A stretch of 64,000 nt of DNA from Heterodera schachtii. Its lineage: Eukaryota; Nematoda; Chromadorea; Rhabditida; Heteroderidae. Made by a program: the position numbers and the translations under genes. The DNA lies in assembly GCA_023374025.1 (NCBI GenBank), contig SIJG01000005.1:1596782-1660781 (forward strand). Direction: 5' to 3'. This document shows positions 24,765 through 37,254 of this stretch, one piece after another (the stretch's first letter is position 1; each line of letters opens with the position of its first letter). Under the pieces are notes generated by a model that did not search any database, was not told the DNA's origin, and saw nothing but the letters and a program-made list of their open reading frames with translations.

Positions 24765-25640
24765 TAGAGATCGGAATTTTCACAATACACGGGCACGGGC
24801 ACGGGGTACGGGGTTGGACACAACACGGGGTACGGGGTCACGGGCTAAAACCCCGTAAACCCCGTGAAACCCGTGTTCAACAATGACACGGGGTCCGTAC
24901 ACGGGCACGGAGTTTTTTAGAATAATTTTTTCAAGTAAAAATCAACATGAAAAATAAAAATTTTGAATAATTTTTATTGAGAAAAGGTAATTTCAAACTG
25001 TTTTTAGTTTATTCCTATATTTATTTGAAATTTTTTTTTAATGATTTTCAAAATATTTTAAGTGTTTTACATTATTTTGGAAATTTTTTTTTGGAACAGT
25101 TAACCCCTTTAAATTTTGGATTTTGAGCAAATTTTTCAAGAAAATTAAGTTTTTTTTTGAGTCCGGCGGTGCCGATAGGCGCCGCCGGGAAAAAATTGAA
25201 AATTTCTATGCAATTTATTATCGTGAAATTGTAGGAAAACTGCTAATTTTTTAAAAAAAAAATACTCAAAAAAAATTTCGATTTTTGATCAAAATTTCGG
25301 AACTCGGAAGACGGAATTCCGTTCCATCCCCTGATACATACAACCCGAATTCTCTTCCACTTACAAAATTCAATTAAATGTAATTAATTTAAATGAATAT
25401 TATGGCGAAATGCAACACAAAAATTTTAAAAAATCGCAATTTAGCTGGAGAAAAAAAACCCCGTAGCCCGTGTCCCAAAATACACAGGCACGGGCACGGG
25501 GTACGGGGTTGGAAATAACACGGGGTACGGGGTCACGGGCTAAAACCCCGTGACCCCGTGAAACCCGTGTCAGCCTGAAAAAACACGGGGTACGGGGTCC
25601 GTAAACCCCGTGCACGGGTCTGCCCCGTGTCCGATCTCTA
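24765..25640. mobile_element. Foldback transposon with 8-bp target duplication (CACGGGG word type)
   Basis: The ends are TAGAGATCGG and CCGATCTCTA. Identical GTGTAAAG 8-mers flank it (24757-24764 and 25641-25648). Both arms are arrays of CACGGGGTACGGGGT-type words in opposite orientation. The interior has the GATA-loop hairpin at 25163-25188 and a fragment of the GGAATTCCG word family. There is no transposase. The TAGNG terminus with an 8-bp duplication fits hAT. Confidence 0.8.
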
Positions 25641-25914
25641 GTGTAAAGTCATTAATGATCCAATAAAAGATCATTAAATCATTTTTAGACTAAAAATGGA
25701 AATTCGGAAAATTTGAATTTTCGACTTTTTGTTCGAATTCGGGTCCGGGATTCGGAATTGGTCGAAATGGGTGCCGGATTCGTGATCAGCACCCCTTTGA
25801 AAACAATAAAAACATTTTCAAAAAAGGGGGGGGGGTAAACTTTACTATACCGATTGCCCTACATTTCAATTTATTTACCGCAAATTCAGTTTTTAGGAAA
25901 AAAAAATATTTGAA

Positions 25915-28900
25915 ATGAAACGAGAGCTCATGGAAGCGGATGACACAACGACAACGGACTCCTCGCCATCATCAACGCGTTATAAGCGGCAAAGAATTGT
26001 AAAATTTATTTTAATTGGTACTTTTTTTATTGGGCCCCAATTTATTTTTAGCACTCGGAAAGAATGCCAATAAAAGAGGAACAGTTGGAGGGCATGGCCA
26101 ACATCAATGCACAACCACAAAACCTTGCAGTCCGGCAACAAAGTGCCGGAAAACGGCGGGCATTGGTACTTTTAAACAATTTTTTCAAAAAAATTCTGCT
26201 AAAAAAATCGACATTTTTTGATGAAAATCTGCTAAAAATGACTCAAAATGGCAAAATGTGTTAGCCCCATTCCCGGTCAATAGTTTTCAAAAACCCGGTC
26301 TCTAAATATTGGGCACTATAAAAAAGCACCGAAACTGCCAGAAAAATTTATAAGAATTTAAATTAACATTTGAAAAATTTGTCTAAACTTTTTCCTTAAA
26401 AAAGCCTTTGTTTTTCATAAAAGCCCTCGAATTTTTTTTTAAACAAAAAAATTTCCATGCTATTTAGAATCGCGATTTTGCCACCAAATTGGCATCAATT
26501 ACGCTGACCAGCGGCGAGCTGTGCCGGTTGGACGCGCTGTTCGGCGGTGCGGTTGGCACGGACCAGCTGGAGCAGTTCAACCGTGCCGTCTCCGGCTGTC
26601 TGTGCCGCCTTGGACGGCACGCGGTTGACCAACGCAATGACGTGGTCAGAGGTTTATTGTAAAAACATTAAATGGGAAAATGAAAAAAAAAAAAGATTTT
26701 TTATGTGGGTTAACCTAGCACATATGGCTTGAAATCTAAAAAGTTAACGCGAAATATAATTGGGTGTTGGGGCCAAAATTTGACTAAAATTTTAAAGTTC
26801 GCTACTTTTTGCGAATTATTTTTACAAAAAAAAAAAAAAAAAAAAAATTTTTTTTAGAAATTTTAGTTGTATTATTAATAGCTTTTGTCTAACAATTAAT
26901 TTTTTTTTTTTTTTTGCAGTTTTTTAAGGTCCATTACTAAAAGAACACAGCCCATTTTTGAGTCGGATAAACCCCAAAAATTTTTCTGGAAAAATAAAAT
27001 TTTCAAAATTTTGTTAAACATTTATACAAAATACAAAAAGTTTTCCTTTCGGGAGAGTGCGCTATAATTTTCTAAACAAAAAAAATACCAACTCCATTTT
27101 TGACAAATTGCTTTGATTGGTCTTCCTTCCTATAGGGTTGAAAAATTTTTCAACAAAAATCGCGATGAAAATTTTCAAAAACGTCCATTTGGGAATTCAT
27201 TACCCAACTCCCCCTCCCTACATTTACAAAAAATCAAAGTTTTCAAAAAAATAAATAAATCCATTTTCTTTTTCATCAGATTGCACTTTGTGGCGCTGTG
27301 GTCGGTCCCGTCGATTTACACCAAGTGGCATTTCCGCGTCGGCGCGTTTTCGTGTTCCAACTTGGCTACTTCGAGTTCGAACAGATCGCTGAGCAGAAGC
27401 CCGACCTGGTGGACTACGGGCCGTGGATGGCCGACATGGACATTCAGGTGAGCCAAATTGCACATTTTCTAACAGTATTTAAATGGAACTAATTCGGGAA
27501 AATTTTTAAGCGCATTTACTAGGGGGTTTGGGCAAAGCATTTTTGAAAATTTTTTTTGAAAACCCTTCACAAACGAACTTTTTAAGGGGAAATAGTCTTT
27601 TTGGTAAAAATTTTCCAATTTGCGTTACTGCTACCTACTCAAAGAATTTTATCGCCAAAATTTCCCAATAAATTTTCAATTTTTTCCTAAATCCACAAAA
27701 TTACCAATTTTTTTGTGTGTAATCTGTTCCAAAATCTGCCAAGAATTTCACAGGCAATACCCCTCTCGAACCAAGCCGGAATTCTGAGACCGTCCTTGCT
27801 TTTAACTCCCTACTTTTATTCTTTCAAACAAAAAATATTTGCCAAAAAGTTTTTCAGACAAAAAAGTCGTCGATTATTTGATTTGGAATTTTTCAAAAAG
27901 CCAAGCCAAATATGCCCGTCAATTTTTTTTTTTTACTTTTTTCATTTTTATAAAATTTATATTTATTAAAATTTGCTTCTCATTCTCAGGGTTTGCCGTT
28001 GCCTTCGGACGAATTCATTGAGCAAAAGGCGCAAATGCTCCAGTCATTTTTGGCCGACTCGGCGTACCAACAGCAACATTTTGAGCGAGTTTCAGTGGTA
28101 GGCAAATTTGTTCTTTTATGAAAAATCTTAAATTTAGGTTAAAAAAAAATCAAAGGTTTTCACCTGATTAGGTAAAAATATATTTTCGGCAGAAATTTTT
28201 GGGTAAATTTTTGACAATGTGAAACGAAAAATTTGACTGCCCTATAGGGTCCACTACCCATTCGTACCGGGGCACATTCGACCGCCCACCGTGATAACTG
28301 TACCCTCGGTGCACCCCAAAACTCAGCCGCCGAAATTCAGCCGACCAAAACTCAGCCGAGACATAATTCAGCCGGGAATAAATTTTTTAAAAAATTTTCA
28401 GCGATTTTCAAAAAATTAAAAAAAAATCGCTGAAAATTTCTTGAAAATTTTTTTCTCATAGAATTTTCAAAGAAAAATTTTTCTAAGATTTTTTTCTTGA
28501 AAAATTTCTGTTTGAAAATTTTTTTAAAAATTTATTCCCGGCTGAATTATGTCTCGGCTGAGTTTCGGTCGGCTGAATTTCGGGGCTGACAATGAGTTTT
28601 GTCCTGCTCCGCTGTACCCCCCCCCCCTTTTTTTTCTTTGTCGGACTCAAATTCGTCTTAAAATTTCAAAATTTCCGTCCTGTTTATTCCCTAATTTTAT
28701 TTTATCATTTTTTTAATTAGAAAAAATTTCTGGAACAAATTTTCTCGCATCATCATTGCTGTATCCGCAGCATTCAAAATTTCATATTTTGTACATAATG
28801 TAAATTGTCCTACTTTCCCCGACCCTAACCCGTCATAAACTTGTCCCTCTGTTCGTCCCATCCCAAACCGGGTGCACCCCAAAATCACGCCGCCGAAATC

Positions 28901-31900
28901 CCGCCGCCGAAATCCCGCCGCCGAAATAACGCCGGCCGAAATCCCGCCGAGACAAAATCCCGCCGCCGAAATCACGCCGGGACAAAATCACGCCGCTAGA
29001 AATTTTTAAAAATTTTTCAAACTTAGAATTTTTTCAAGAAGAAAATCTTAGAAAATTTTTTTATAAGAAAATTTCACGAAAAATTAAATTTTTTTGGAAA
29101 ATTTTCGGAAAAAACTTAGTATTTTTCATAAAATTTCAAAAAAAAATCTGAAAATTTTTCTAAATTTTTTTTTCTCTAAATTTTCTTATAAAAAAATTTT
29201 CTAAGATTTTCTCTTGAAAAAATTCTAGGTTTGAAAAAAAATTTTAAAAATTTCTAGTGGCGTGATTTTGTCCCGGCGTGATTTCGGCGGCGGGATTTTG
29301 TCTCGGCGGGATTTCGGCCGGCGTTATTTTGTCCTGTTCCCCCCAAGCCAATCCAATCCCTCTCATTTCCAATGTTATCGTGCCATTTCTTCATCCATCT
29401 CTCTCATTCTCATTACCCCTCATCCCATCCAAAGTCCATCCCCATTATGCGAGTATATAAGTCCATCCAATTTCCCCCTCGGGGGCTGCGAGATGTCTGC
29501 GGTGGGTCAGTCTGTGCTGTTCTTTGCCTTTGGCAATTCTTTCCCAAATAACCAATTGCACTACCCACCCAAAATGCTCTGAGGTTGTTGTTGTTACCCA
29601 AACTTATTCCGGTTTTAACATATAATTTTTTGTCAATGCTTTTCCTCAAATAAATCCCTCTCTCTTAAAATGGTAATTTGAAATGGCTTAAAGCCTTAAC
29701 ACCCGGGGACACAACAATCATAATTTTTTGTGACTTTTTGCAGCGACAAAATGTCAAAATGGAGCACCACCATTCTTCGTCGGCATTGGACAACAACCAT
29801 CAAACGACGACAACGACGACAAGCCGACGGACAACAACAGCGGCCAAAGAACATGGCAACATCGGTGTACAACAACAACAGCACCAGGACAATGCGGGTG
29901 ATGACGACGAGGATGATGATGTTCAAGTGTTGGAATTGGCCACCGCCTCGTCCACAAGGAAGACGAAAATGCGGGACATGGACGACAGCGACGGCGACAT
30001 GGACAATGGGCAGCAGCAACAGCAGACGAGTGGTGAACAGCTTGAACATGATGAGGAAGATGATGATGAGCGAGACAGTGAACAGGTGGGTGGTGGTTTT
30101 GAGTTGCAATCGCTTTAATTTTTTATTCATTTTTAAGGAATTTTTTTGATTTTTTATTCAAGAAAAAATCTCAAATTTTTTATAAGGAAATCCCAAGAAA
30201 ATTTTTTTTTTTTTTAATATTTCAGCGATTTTCTGAAAAAATTTAAATTTTTCGAAATTTTTTTCTTATAAACCCATTTTTTTAGATTTTTCCTTGCAAA
30301 ATTTCTAACTTACAAATTAGTAAATGCTAAAAAACGTTACAAAAATTTTTACAAGATTTTTTCCTTGAAAAATTGTTAGTTTGAAATTTCTAATTGTAAA
30401 ATTTTTTTCTTTAAATTTGAAAATTTTAAACAATTTCGATTGACACAGGACTCTGACAACGATGGAACTGATGAGCCGCCGTTGGACGAATTGGTGCACA
30501 GCACGGAGTTGTTGAAGCGTGTCCGCGTCACTCTGTCCTCGCTGCGCCAATTGATCAGCCTTGAGCCATTCCGGCACAGTTTGGTCGGCTGTTTGGTGGC
30601 ATGCCGGGTGAAGAAGACACCCAAAGAAAACAAGAAAAACAAAAACAACGACGAAAATTTGGGGGTAAAAATTGGAAATGGAAATTATTATTCAATTAAT
30701 TATTATTATTGAAGCGCCAAGTCCCAAAAAATTTAAAAATTAGCAAAAATTGACTCATTATTTTAAAAACGCTAAAAAAAATTTTAAATTTTTTTCTTAT
30801 AATTTTCTTGAAATTTCACAACGACCAAAATTTGAGGGTAAAAATTGTAGTGGAATTATTATTGAAGCCCCAATTCACAAAAAAACTTCGTAGTTCCAAA
30901 AACCCACAAAAAAATTGACCTATTATTTTAAAAAACGCTAAAAAAAATTTTCCTTGGAATTTCCTATTTTTGAATTTTTTTCAAATTATTTCTAAAATTT
31001 TTCATTAAATTAGCCTATCAAAAACCTTTACGAAAATTTCGAGGAAACAAAAAAAAAAAGAAATTTTGTAAAATTAAAAAGTTTTTCGATTACGTCATGG
31101 TTATTGTTGTAATTTTTTGCAGGTGATTGTTGACGAAATTGTCCAAGCCGATTGTGAAATGCTGTTGTTCAAGCACACTTCGTCAGCCCCACTCCCATTG
31201 GATAAATTGGCCGACAATGAAATAACGGACACAGTTTTTCGGGATTGGATCGACAATCTGACCAAATGGGTACTGTACCACATTAAGGAGGGTGGGGAGA
31301 TGGGGGGATGTGGGAGGGGTCAATTTCACGAGTGACGCTTCACCCCCCTCCCCCTCGTATTTACCCACGAAAAAATTTAAAAAAATTTTTTTTTTTTAAA
31401 TCGAAAATTTTTTTATAAGAAAATCTCAAGAAAAAATAATAAAATTTAGTAGTTTATCATAAAAGTTTCCAATTAAAGCTTAAAAGTGTTTTAAACACTT
31501 TTTTTTCTTGAAATTTTCGACAATTTTTACTATAAAATTCTTTAGTTTCGGGGTGCCCCTGGTTACGGGCTTGTTTTGAGCGTTATCGTCTTGGTTTTTA
31601 AATTCACAAAAACAAATTTGCTCACACTTCGTGCACACCAATTTCGCGTTTATTTGTCGGCACATAAATTTTTCTAAAAAAAAAATGCCCCTCATTTTTA
31701 AAGGGCGAAACTTTGCCACTGTTTTCACTGTACCGTCAGCGCCGATGGGCATTGTATGATCAGCTGAGAAAACTGAAAAAGTCGCAGAAATTGTCGCGAG
31801 CTCAACGCCGGAAACTGCGTCGGGCAAAGAAGGAACTGGGGACGAATAGCCAACTACTACAGCGAATAAAAATGGTAGTCTACAGTGACGGGAGAGGGGG

Positions 31901-34154
31901 GGGGGGGGGGGCACGAGTACGGTAACATACGGGTGCATCCCAAAATTTCGCCACCGAAATTGCGCCGCCGAATTTCGCCGCCTAAATTTCGCCAAAGAAT
32001 TTTTTTTTAATTTCAAGAAAAAAATTTTAGAAAACTTTTCTATAAAAATTCCAATGAAAAAAGTTGAGGAAATTTTTTGCGATTTTTTGGAAAAATTTTC
32101 GAAAAACTTACTAATTCGCATAAATTTCAAGGAAAAATCGCTGGATAATTTTTCTATTTTTTTTTTTGAAATTTTCTTATAAAAAAATTTTTATTTTTGC
32201 TGCGAAATTTTGTCCCGTCCCCGGTAACATACAGTGACGGGAAGAGAGGGGGGAGATGCACTTGAATACGGTAGCATATAATGGGAGAAAGGGGAGCACT
32301 CGATACTGTATCTTAAGGGGGGGAGGGAGCACTTGAAAATGATAACAGTGACGGGAGAGGGGGCACTCGAGTATGGTAACACAGTCAGTGTAGGAGGGAA
32401 GGGGGCGAGGCACTTGAATAACGGTAGCAGTGTGGCGAGAGGTAGAGAAAGGTAAATCAACATTTTTCTCTTAGCGAACATTGTTTTAATAAATATCAAC
32501 ATTGACGTTGATATTTATTTAATATCAACATACATTATGCCATCAACATAATATCAACGCTATTTTTAAAATTAGGATAATTTTTTATTTAAAGCAATTT
32601 TTTAAATGATTTTTGGCGGAATAATAAAATGGAGAGAGAGATAACACAAAAGTGAGAGGGTGTTAAATTCAGCCCCAGTCATACAAAAGCATTTTTGGTG
32701 AAGAAGAATAAAGAAAAATTAATTAGAAAGAGTGTGTTATGGGAAGAGAATTAAGACAGAGAGAGAACGGAGAACATAGTGAGGAATCTGCGTCTCTTAC
32801 CAAAAGAATCAGCGAAGAAAAGACATGGACTCCCTTCCCATTACACTTTCTATTGAAAATATTTTCTCTACCCTCCTTCATCAAAAATGTTTTGTATGAC
32901 TGGGACTGAGATCCAGCACTCTCTCATTTTTGCGTTATCTCTCGCACTAAAATTATAAACCGCTCATATAAATTTAAAAAAAATATCGCAATTTTTGAAA
33001 ATTACGTTGATATTTGCGTTGGTGGCATAATGTTAGTTGATTTAATTAAATATCAACATTTAAATTGATACTCCGCAAAAAGCAATAAAAAGGTTGATTT
33101 GCCATTCTCTAGCGAGAGGGCAAAGCAATGCAAATTTGAACTCATAAAATTGTTTAATTTTTTAGACAAAAAAGGATGTGCCGAAGGCGGTGGTGACTCA
33201 TCAGCCGCAGCTGCTGCAGCCGAATCAACAAACCAAACCGCTTTATGGCGAAACGTTCATCCGGGAGTTTGGCCAAATTTTTGTGTGCCCCCGGGATTTG
33301 GTTCGACTGCACGAGCTTGGCCAGTCCGTGTTTGACCGTGTTGCGGTCGGGCTGTACGCCAAGCACCACATGGGCCCATGGGTTGAACAGATCACACGCG
33401 TGTCGTTGGGTGCCAAGCCGTACACAATGTACGGCCAGGAGTTGACCACGGTGCTCCATTTTGAGCATGCCCAACGCTGCACCATCAAAGCTCTGCATTT
33501 GTTCAGCAAGCAAAACAAAACTAACTTTATCAAGCAGCATCTGTTCAAAAACGGTGACAACGACATCAGCGAACAGGAGCAGGAAAAATCGGTCCGAATG
33601 CGATTTTCATATTTGTTTAACAATGGGAGGGTCCGGCAGGAGTGCCTATTCAAAAATCACAGAGGATTTTTTTATAAGAAAATTTCAGGAAGAAATTTTT
33701 GGAAAGAAACTTTGAATCTTTAAAAATTCTTTATTCATGTTTTCCTTTTAAAAAATAACGTTTTTTTGAAGAATATCTGTAAGTGCGGGGGGGGGACAAT
33801 ACTTTTATTCGGGGTGCGGAGTAAAACATAGTCACCCATCCGAATGCGAATTTCCTATTTTTATGAATGCAGTTGACCGAGGAGCCGATTGGCACCGTCC
33901 AAAATATTTAAAAATCCAAATTTTCAATTTGAGATATGCCCACAAAAATGTTGCCATTGAAACTGTATTTCATTTATATTTCTTCTACAGTTTTAATCCC
34001 ATTTTTTGACTAGATCTCCCTTTAGAATGCGCCTATGCGAATCAAATTTGATCCACCAACCGTTGATTATGTCAGGCGAAAGAGTCAGCAATTGCGCGAC
34101 ACACTCAAAAAGAAAAGAACCCAATTGGCAAATGGTCCTCCGCCGAAAACTTGA
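25915..34154 (+). CDS. Large multi-exon gene, unrecognised nuclear-type protein (gene F)
   Basis: In-frame exons: 25915-25998, 26052-26165, 26468-26658, 27280-27447, 27990-28097, 29744-30085, 30449-30664, 31123-31269, 31740-31874, 33166-33591, 33873 onward, and 34026-34154 ending in TGA. The start was chosen as the first ATG of an exon reading MKRELMEADDTTTTDSS. The protein has a structured N-terminal part (QFNRAVSGCLCRLGRH, VPSIYTKWHF), a low-complexity Gln- and Asp-rich acidic middle, a conserved-looking helical stretch (EMLLFKHTSSAPLPLDKLAD), a very basic helix (SRAQRRKLRRAKKEL) and a basic C-terminus. This composition suggests a nuclear or RNA-associated protein, but no family was recognised. 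Exon 27280-27447 needs a one-base frame change near 27338, so this copy may be defective. Four transposons sit in its introns. Confidence 0.6.
28306..28611. mobile_element. Foldback element, CAGCCG word type, 8-bp target duplication
   Basis: CTGTACCC flanks both ends (28298-28305 and 28612-28619). The left arm starts TCGGTGCACCCCAAAA and the right arm ends TTTTGTCCTGCTCCG. The arms repeat TCAGCCG and GAAATTCAGCCG words as inverted copies around an AT-rich palindrome. It lies in an intron of the gene at 25915-34154. Confidence 0.75.
28870..29341. mobile_element. Foldback element, CGCCG word type
   Basis: It has the same end structure as the element at 28306: GGGTGCACCCCAAAA at the left and TTTTGTCCTGTTCC at the right. 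The arms repeat CGCCGCCGAAATC and GACAAAATC words as long inverted copies. The flanking 8-mers CCCAAACC and CCCAAGCC match at 7 of 8 positions. Confidence 0.7.
31931..32224. mobile_element. Foldback element, TTCGCCG word type, target duplication
   Basis: TAACATAC flanks both ends (31923-31930 and 32225-32232); the repeat can be read as 10 bp if GG is included. The left end is GGGTGCATCCCAAAA and the right end TTTTGTCCCGTCCCC. The left arm carries the words ATTTCGCCGCC and AAATTGCGCCG. It is the third element of this type in one gene. Confidence 0.7.
32225..32440 (+). repeat. Degenerate tandem repeat (AGTGACGGGAGAGGGGG...GCACTTGAATACGGTA)
   Basis: About five irregular units of GTAACA(T)AGTGACGGGAGAG followed by GCACTTGAA run from about 31875 to 32435. 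The preceding foldback element is inserted within this array. Confidence 0.5.
32443..33111. mobile_element. hAT-type MITE, copy 2
   Basis: The ends are TAGAGAAAGGTAAATCAAC and GTTGATTTGCCATTCTCTA. Identical GCGAGAGG 8-mers flank it (32435-32442 and 33112-33119). Its core matches the copy at 12903-13553, while the arms differ. It lies in the intron before exon 33166-33591. Confidence 0.85.
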
Positions 34155-35692
34155 TGATAATGTGAGAATCAATCATCCTCTTCTATCCATTCATTGTGTT
34201 ATCATTTTCAATTTGTTGATTTATTTTACTTTTATTTTGTTTTGTTGTCAGATTTTGTGTGAAATACATAAATGTGCCTAAAATGTCATACATTGGTATG
34301 ACTAATGACTTGGACACACAATAATTCATTAATTATATGTAAATAAAAGCGTAAAACATACATAAAAAAATGAAAGTGAATTTTTTCAGATTTCAAAGAA
34401 AATTTTGAAATAATTTTTTCTTGTTTTAGTCAACCTTTTTGAATAAATAAAGTCTGATCACAACTGATTCATTCTCGGGAATGAATAATACTCGATTAAA
34501 TTTGTTTTGCATATGAAAGGGCTCACATATTGAGACAGTAATTACACAAAAATGGCCATTAGCGGACCATGGCACAAAAATTCGAATTTTTAATAAAAAC
34601 ATTTAACAAATTCACCATAAGAATACAGTTTACTGTAAATGATTTTTGGCTTTTTGATCAACAAATGGGCTTCACATCTTCTCCCAAAAACTTCTCACAT
34701 CTGCTGCTGACACAATTCACAAATTCATTCGCGTCTGGGCATGGTTAGAGAACCGGAAATGTCGCCATCTTTTCGTTTTTTGTCTAAAAATATAATTGAA
34801 CAATTTAGGAAAAATTCCAAATTTAATAATAATAATAATATTTTATATATTAAATATATTAAATGCCTAGGTGAATCTTTCTTGAATTATTTTCATTTTC
34901 ATTATTATTTTTCCATTTTGTTAATTTGGCATTTTTTATAATTCTTTCTTTATTATAATTATATAATCTTACTGGTTTCACGAATGCTTTCCCTACTAAT
35001 TCGTTGTCTGCGTGCTAAATCGGCTACCATGGCTAAATAAATTTTTAATGTAACTTAATCGCAAAATATGGACTAAATATGAATAAAAAGACCGAAATAT
35101 GGAACAAAAAATTTCTGAAAATTGTTTTGAATTTTTGAAAAAATTCTTAAATAAGCCCACAAAAAATTTTTTGACAAGAAGGAAAAAAAGTATTTTAATA
35201 CGTGAATTATAAAAAAAAATTCTTTTAACGCGAATTTTGCTCACAAAATTTTTTGCACAATTTTATGTAATTTTCCATAATTTTTCTTTCTTTTTTTTTG
35301 TGAAATGTCGAAAATATAGATGTAACAAAAGCTAAATATGGACATAAATCTGAAATTTGGAAAAATATAAAAATAAAAAGGCAACTATCAAGCTAAAAAA
35401 TTATAATAAAATCTTCTTAATGGGTGATCCACTTGATCAACACCGGGGGATTCTGGTCAATGTGCTAACAAATCATTTTTAATCTTTAAATATACGAAAA
35501 TGGCATTGGATGACATATTGTTAATCTTGTTTTCAAGTTTATACGTCCTACAAATAGTAAATTGAGTCTTTTTTTTTGATGAGAAGCCCCAAAATCCCGA
35601 AAAATTGTCAATAACAAAAAAATTTCATTAGAAAGTTCTGCCAAAAATTGCAATTAATTAAAAATGTTTCCGATTTTTTAAATTATTCTATT
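34155..35692. other. AT-rich intergenic stretch
   Basis: It holds the 3' flank of the preceding gene and AT-rich DNA without supported exons. Confidence 0.4.
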
Positions 35693-36597
35693 CTACAAAT
35701 AAATTAATTCATTACGATGTCCAGTGCCCGGACGACTTGAACTCGGACGACTTGAACTCGGATTACTTGAACTCGCAAAACTTGAGCCCGTCGGATTACT
35801 TGAAGTCCAATAATTTGAACTCGAAGCACTTGAACTCGGATGTTCATTTTGACCTAAATAATTCGGTTTGGATGAAAATGATAAAAATTTAAATTGTATC
35901 ATTTGGATTCTAATTATTATAATCTATAGATAAATAATTAAGATATTTTGTGATTTTTGTTTCTAAAAATCCCCTTCGCCCTTTCAATACATAGGAAAAT
36001 GAGCTATCAAATCCCAAAATTGAAAACTATTTTTCAAGGGTTGTTCTAATTCAAATAAAATTTCAGGTTTTCGGAAAATACATTTACTAATATAAAAATA
36101 ATGCTATATCTGGCATTAGGTCGAGAGAAACGAATTCCGGTTTTGCTCACCGACATTTCCCTTGAAAATTTTTAATTAATTATTATGATTAGAGTTGGTC
36201 GGAGCCAGGGATTTTGGAAAAGCCGGGACAGGATCCGGATTCTGTACTATGAAATGGGTCAAAAACTGTAAAATTGGAAATTCCTTACTTATCGAAACCC
36301 AACGGAAATTTCTCGGTCCCATCTACTCAAAAATTATGGCAGTCCCCTGCGGAGAATATCAATTTTTTAAAAAGTCAAATTTCAAAGTAAGATTTTTGAG
36401 TCCGGCCGGGTAAAAAATCAACTGAATTTTAAATTTTTCAAATTCTTTACTGGGCTAGAAAAAATTAAACCATTATCTTGTGAAAGTTCACTTGCATCGT
36501 TAAAAATTGATTGATAAGTTTTAAAAAAAAAAAATATATATATATATAAATTTATTCAAATTACTTTGTCTTCGATTCGGACTTGGTTGCTTGTGGC
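35693..36597 (-). CDS. Terminal exons of a micro-exon gene (gene G)
   Basis: Minus-strand exon 35853-35693 follows a TTTAG acceptor. It reads in the same phase as the other micro-exon genes, splitting a Gly codon after base one (GQNEHPSSSASSS, then SSSNPSSSRPSSSRPG), and stops at 35693. A likely upstream micro-exon of 33 nt lies at 36597-36565 (HKQPSPNRRQ), also phase 1 on both sides. Upstream exons and the start are unknown. The first residues resemble the QNDRTN module of the gene at 15597. Confidence 0.4.
36190..36425 (+). repeat. CCGGGACAGGATCC-type word block
   Basis: A GGTCGGAGCCAGGG and AAGCCGGGACAGGATCC stretch and a closing GAGTCCGGCCGGG stretch enclose a short sequence. It resembles the arms of the foldback elements but has no clear terminal repeat. 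Confidence 0.3.
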
Positions 36598-36599
36598 CT

Positions 36600-37254
36600 A
36601 AATAATTTCTTAATTAAATTAACATTAATTTTTAATTTTCATATTTCATAGATTGTTGATCTTTTGGCCTAAAAATTATATAGAATATAAATAAATAATT
36701 GTTTAATGATGTTCATCCAAAAAATATACTGCTAAAGCAGCCGCCCGCCGAGGTGGTATCAAAACAATTCAAAAACATAAAAAATGCAAAAATAATAGCA
36801 GAAAGTCGCATTTTGAATGGAATCTTAAAAATGGCAAATTATTAAAAAAGGTGTTAGGCAAATATGTGCAAAAATAACAATAAGCGCTTATTTAACTCAA
36901 ATCAGTTGAATTTTTCCTGAATTTATTTATAAATATAAAATTGGATTGACAAAAATCTGTCATCGGTCATTTACTAATTAACATTAGACATTAGAAGAAT
37001 ATGAAGTATGTATAATTAACTTAGACCCCAGAAAAATTCAGCTTTTAAGGCCACATGACTTTTTGTTGAGTGCCCTTACAAAGGAAGGTCCCCAGGTGTC
37101 CGTGGAATTTCCGAATGAAATTTGGTGGGTGGATAGCACCCAAGGATTCTTAAGAAAAGTGATTTTATTTTTTGCGGAATGAGCCCGAGTGCCGAGTTAT
37201 GACGTGCCAAATTTGACTTTTGTAATTATAGAAAAGAAATAATTGTTTTCATGT
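36600..37254. other. Non-coding stretch with a repeat shared with 11277-11350
   Basis: The stretch at 37130-37220 contains CGAGTGCCGAGTT and GACGTGCCAAA, also found at 11330-11355. No gene was seen. Confidence 0.4.

Noticed and set aside
29696..30149. Overlapping frames on both strands opposite exon 29744-30085
   Set aside because: They are shadows of a CAA/GAC-rich low-complexity exon.
33154..33653. Minus-strand frames opposite exon 33166-33591
   Set aside because: The plus-strand frame fits the splice sites and phase of the long gene; the minus frames are its shadows.
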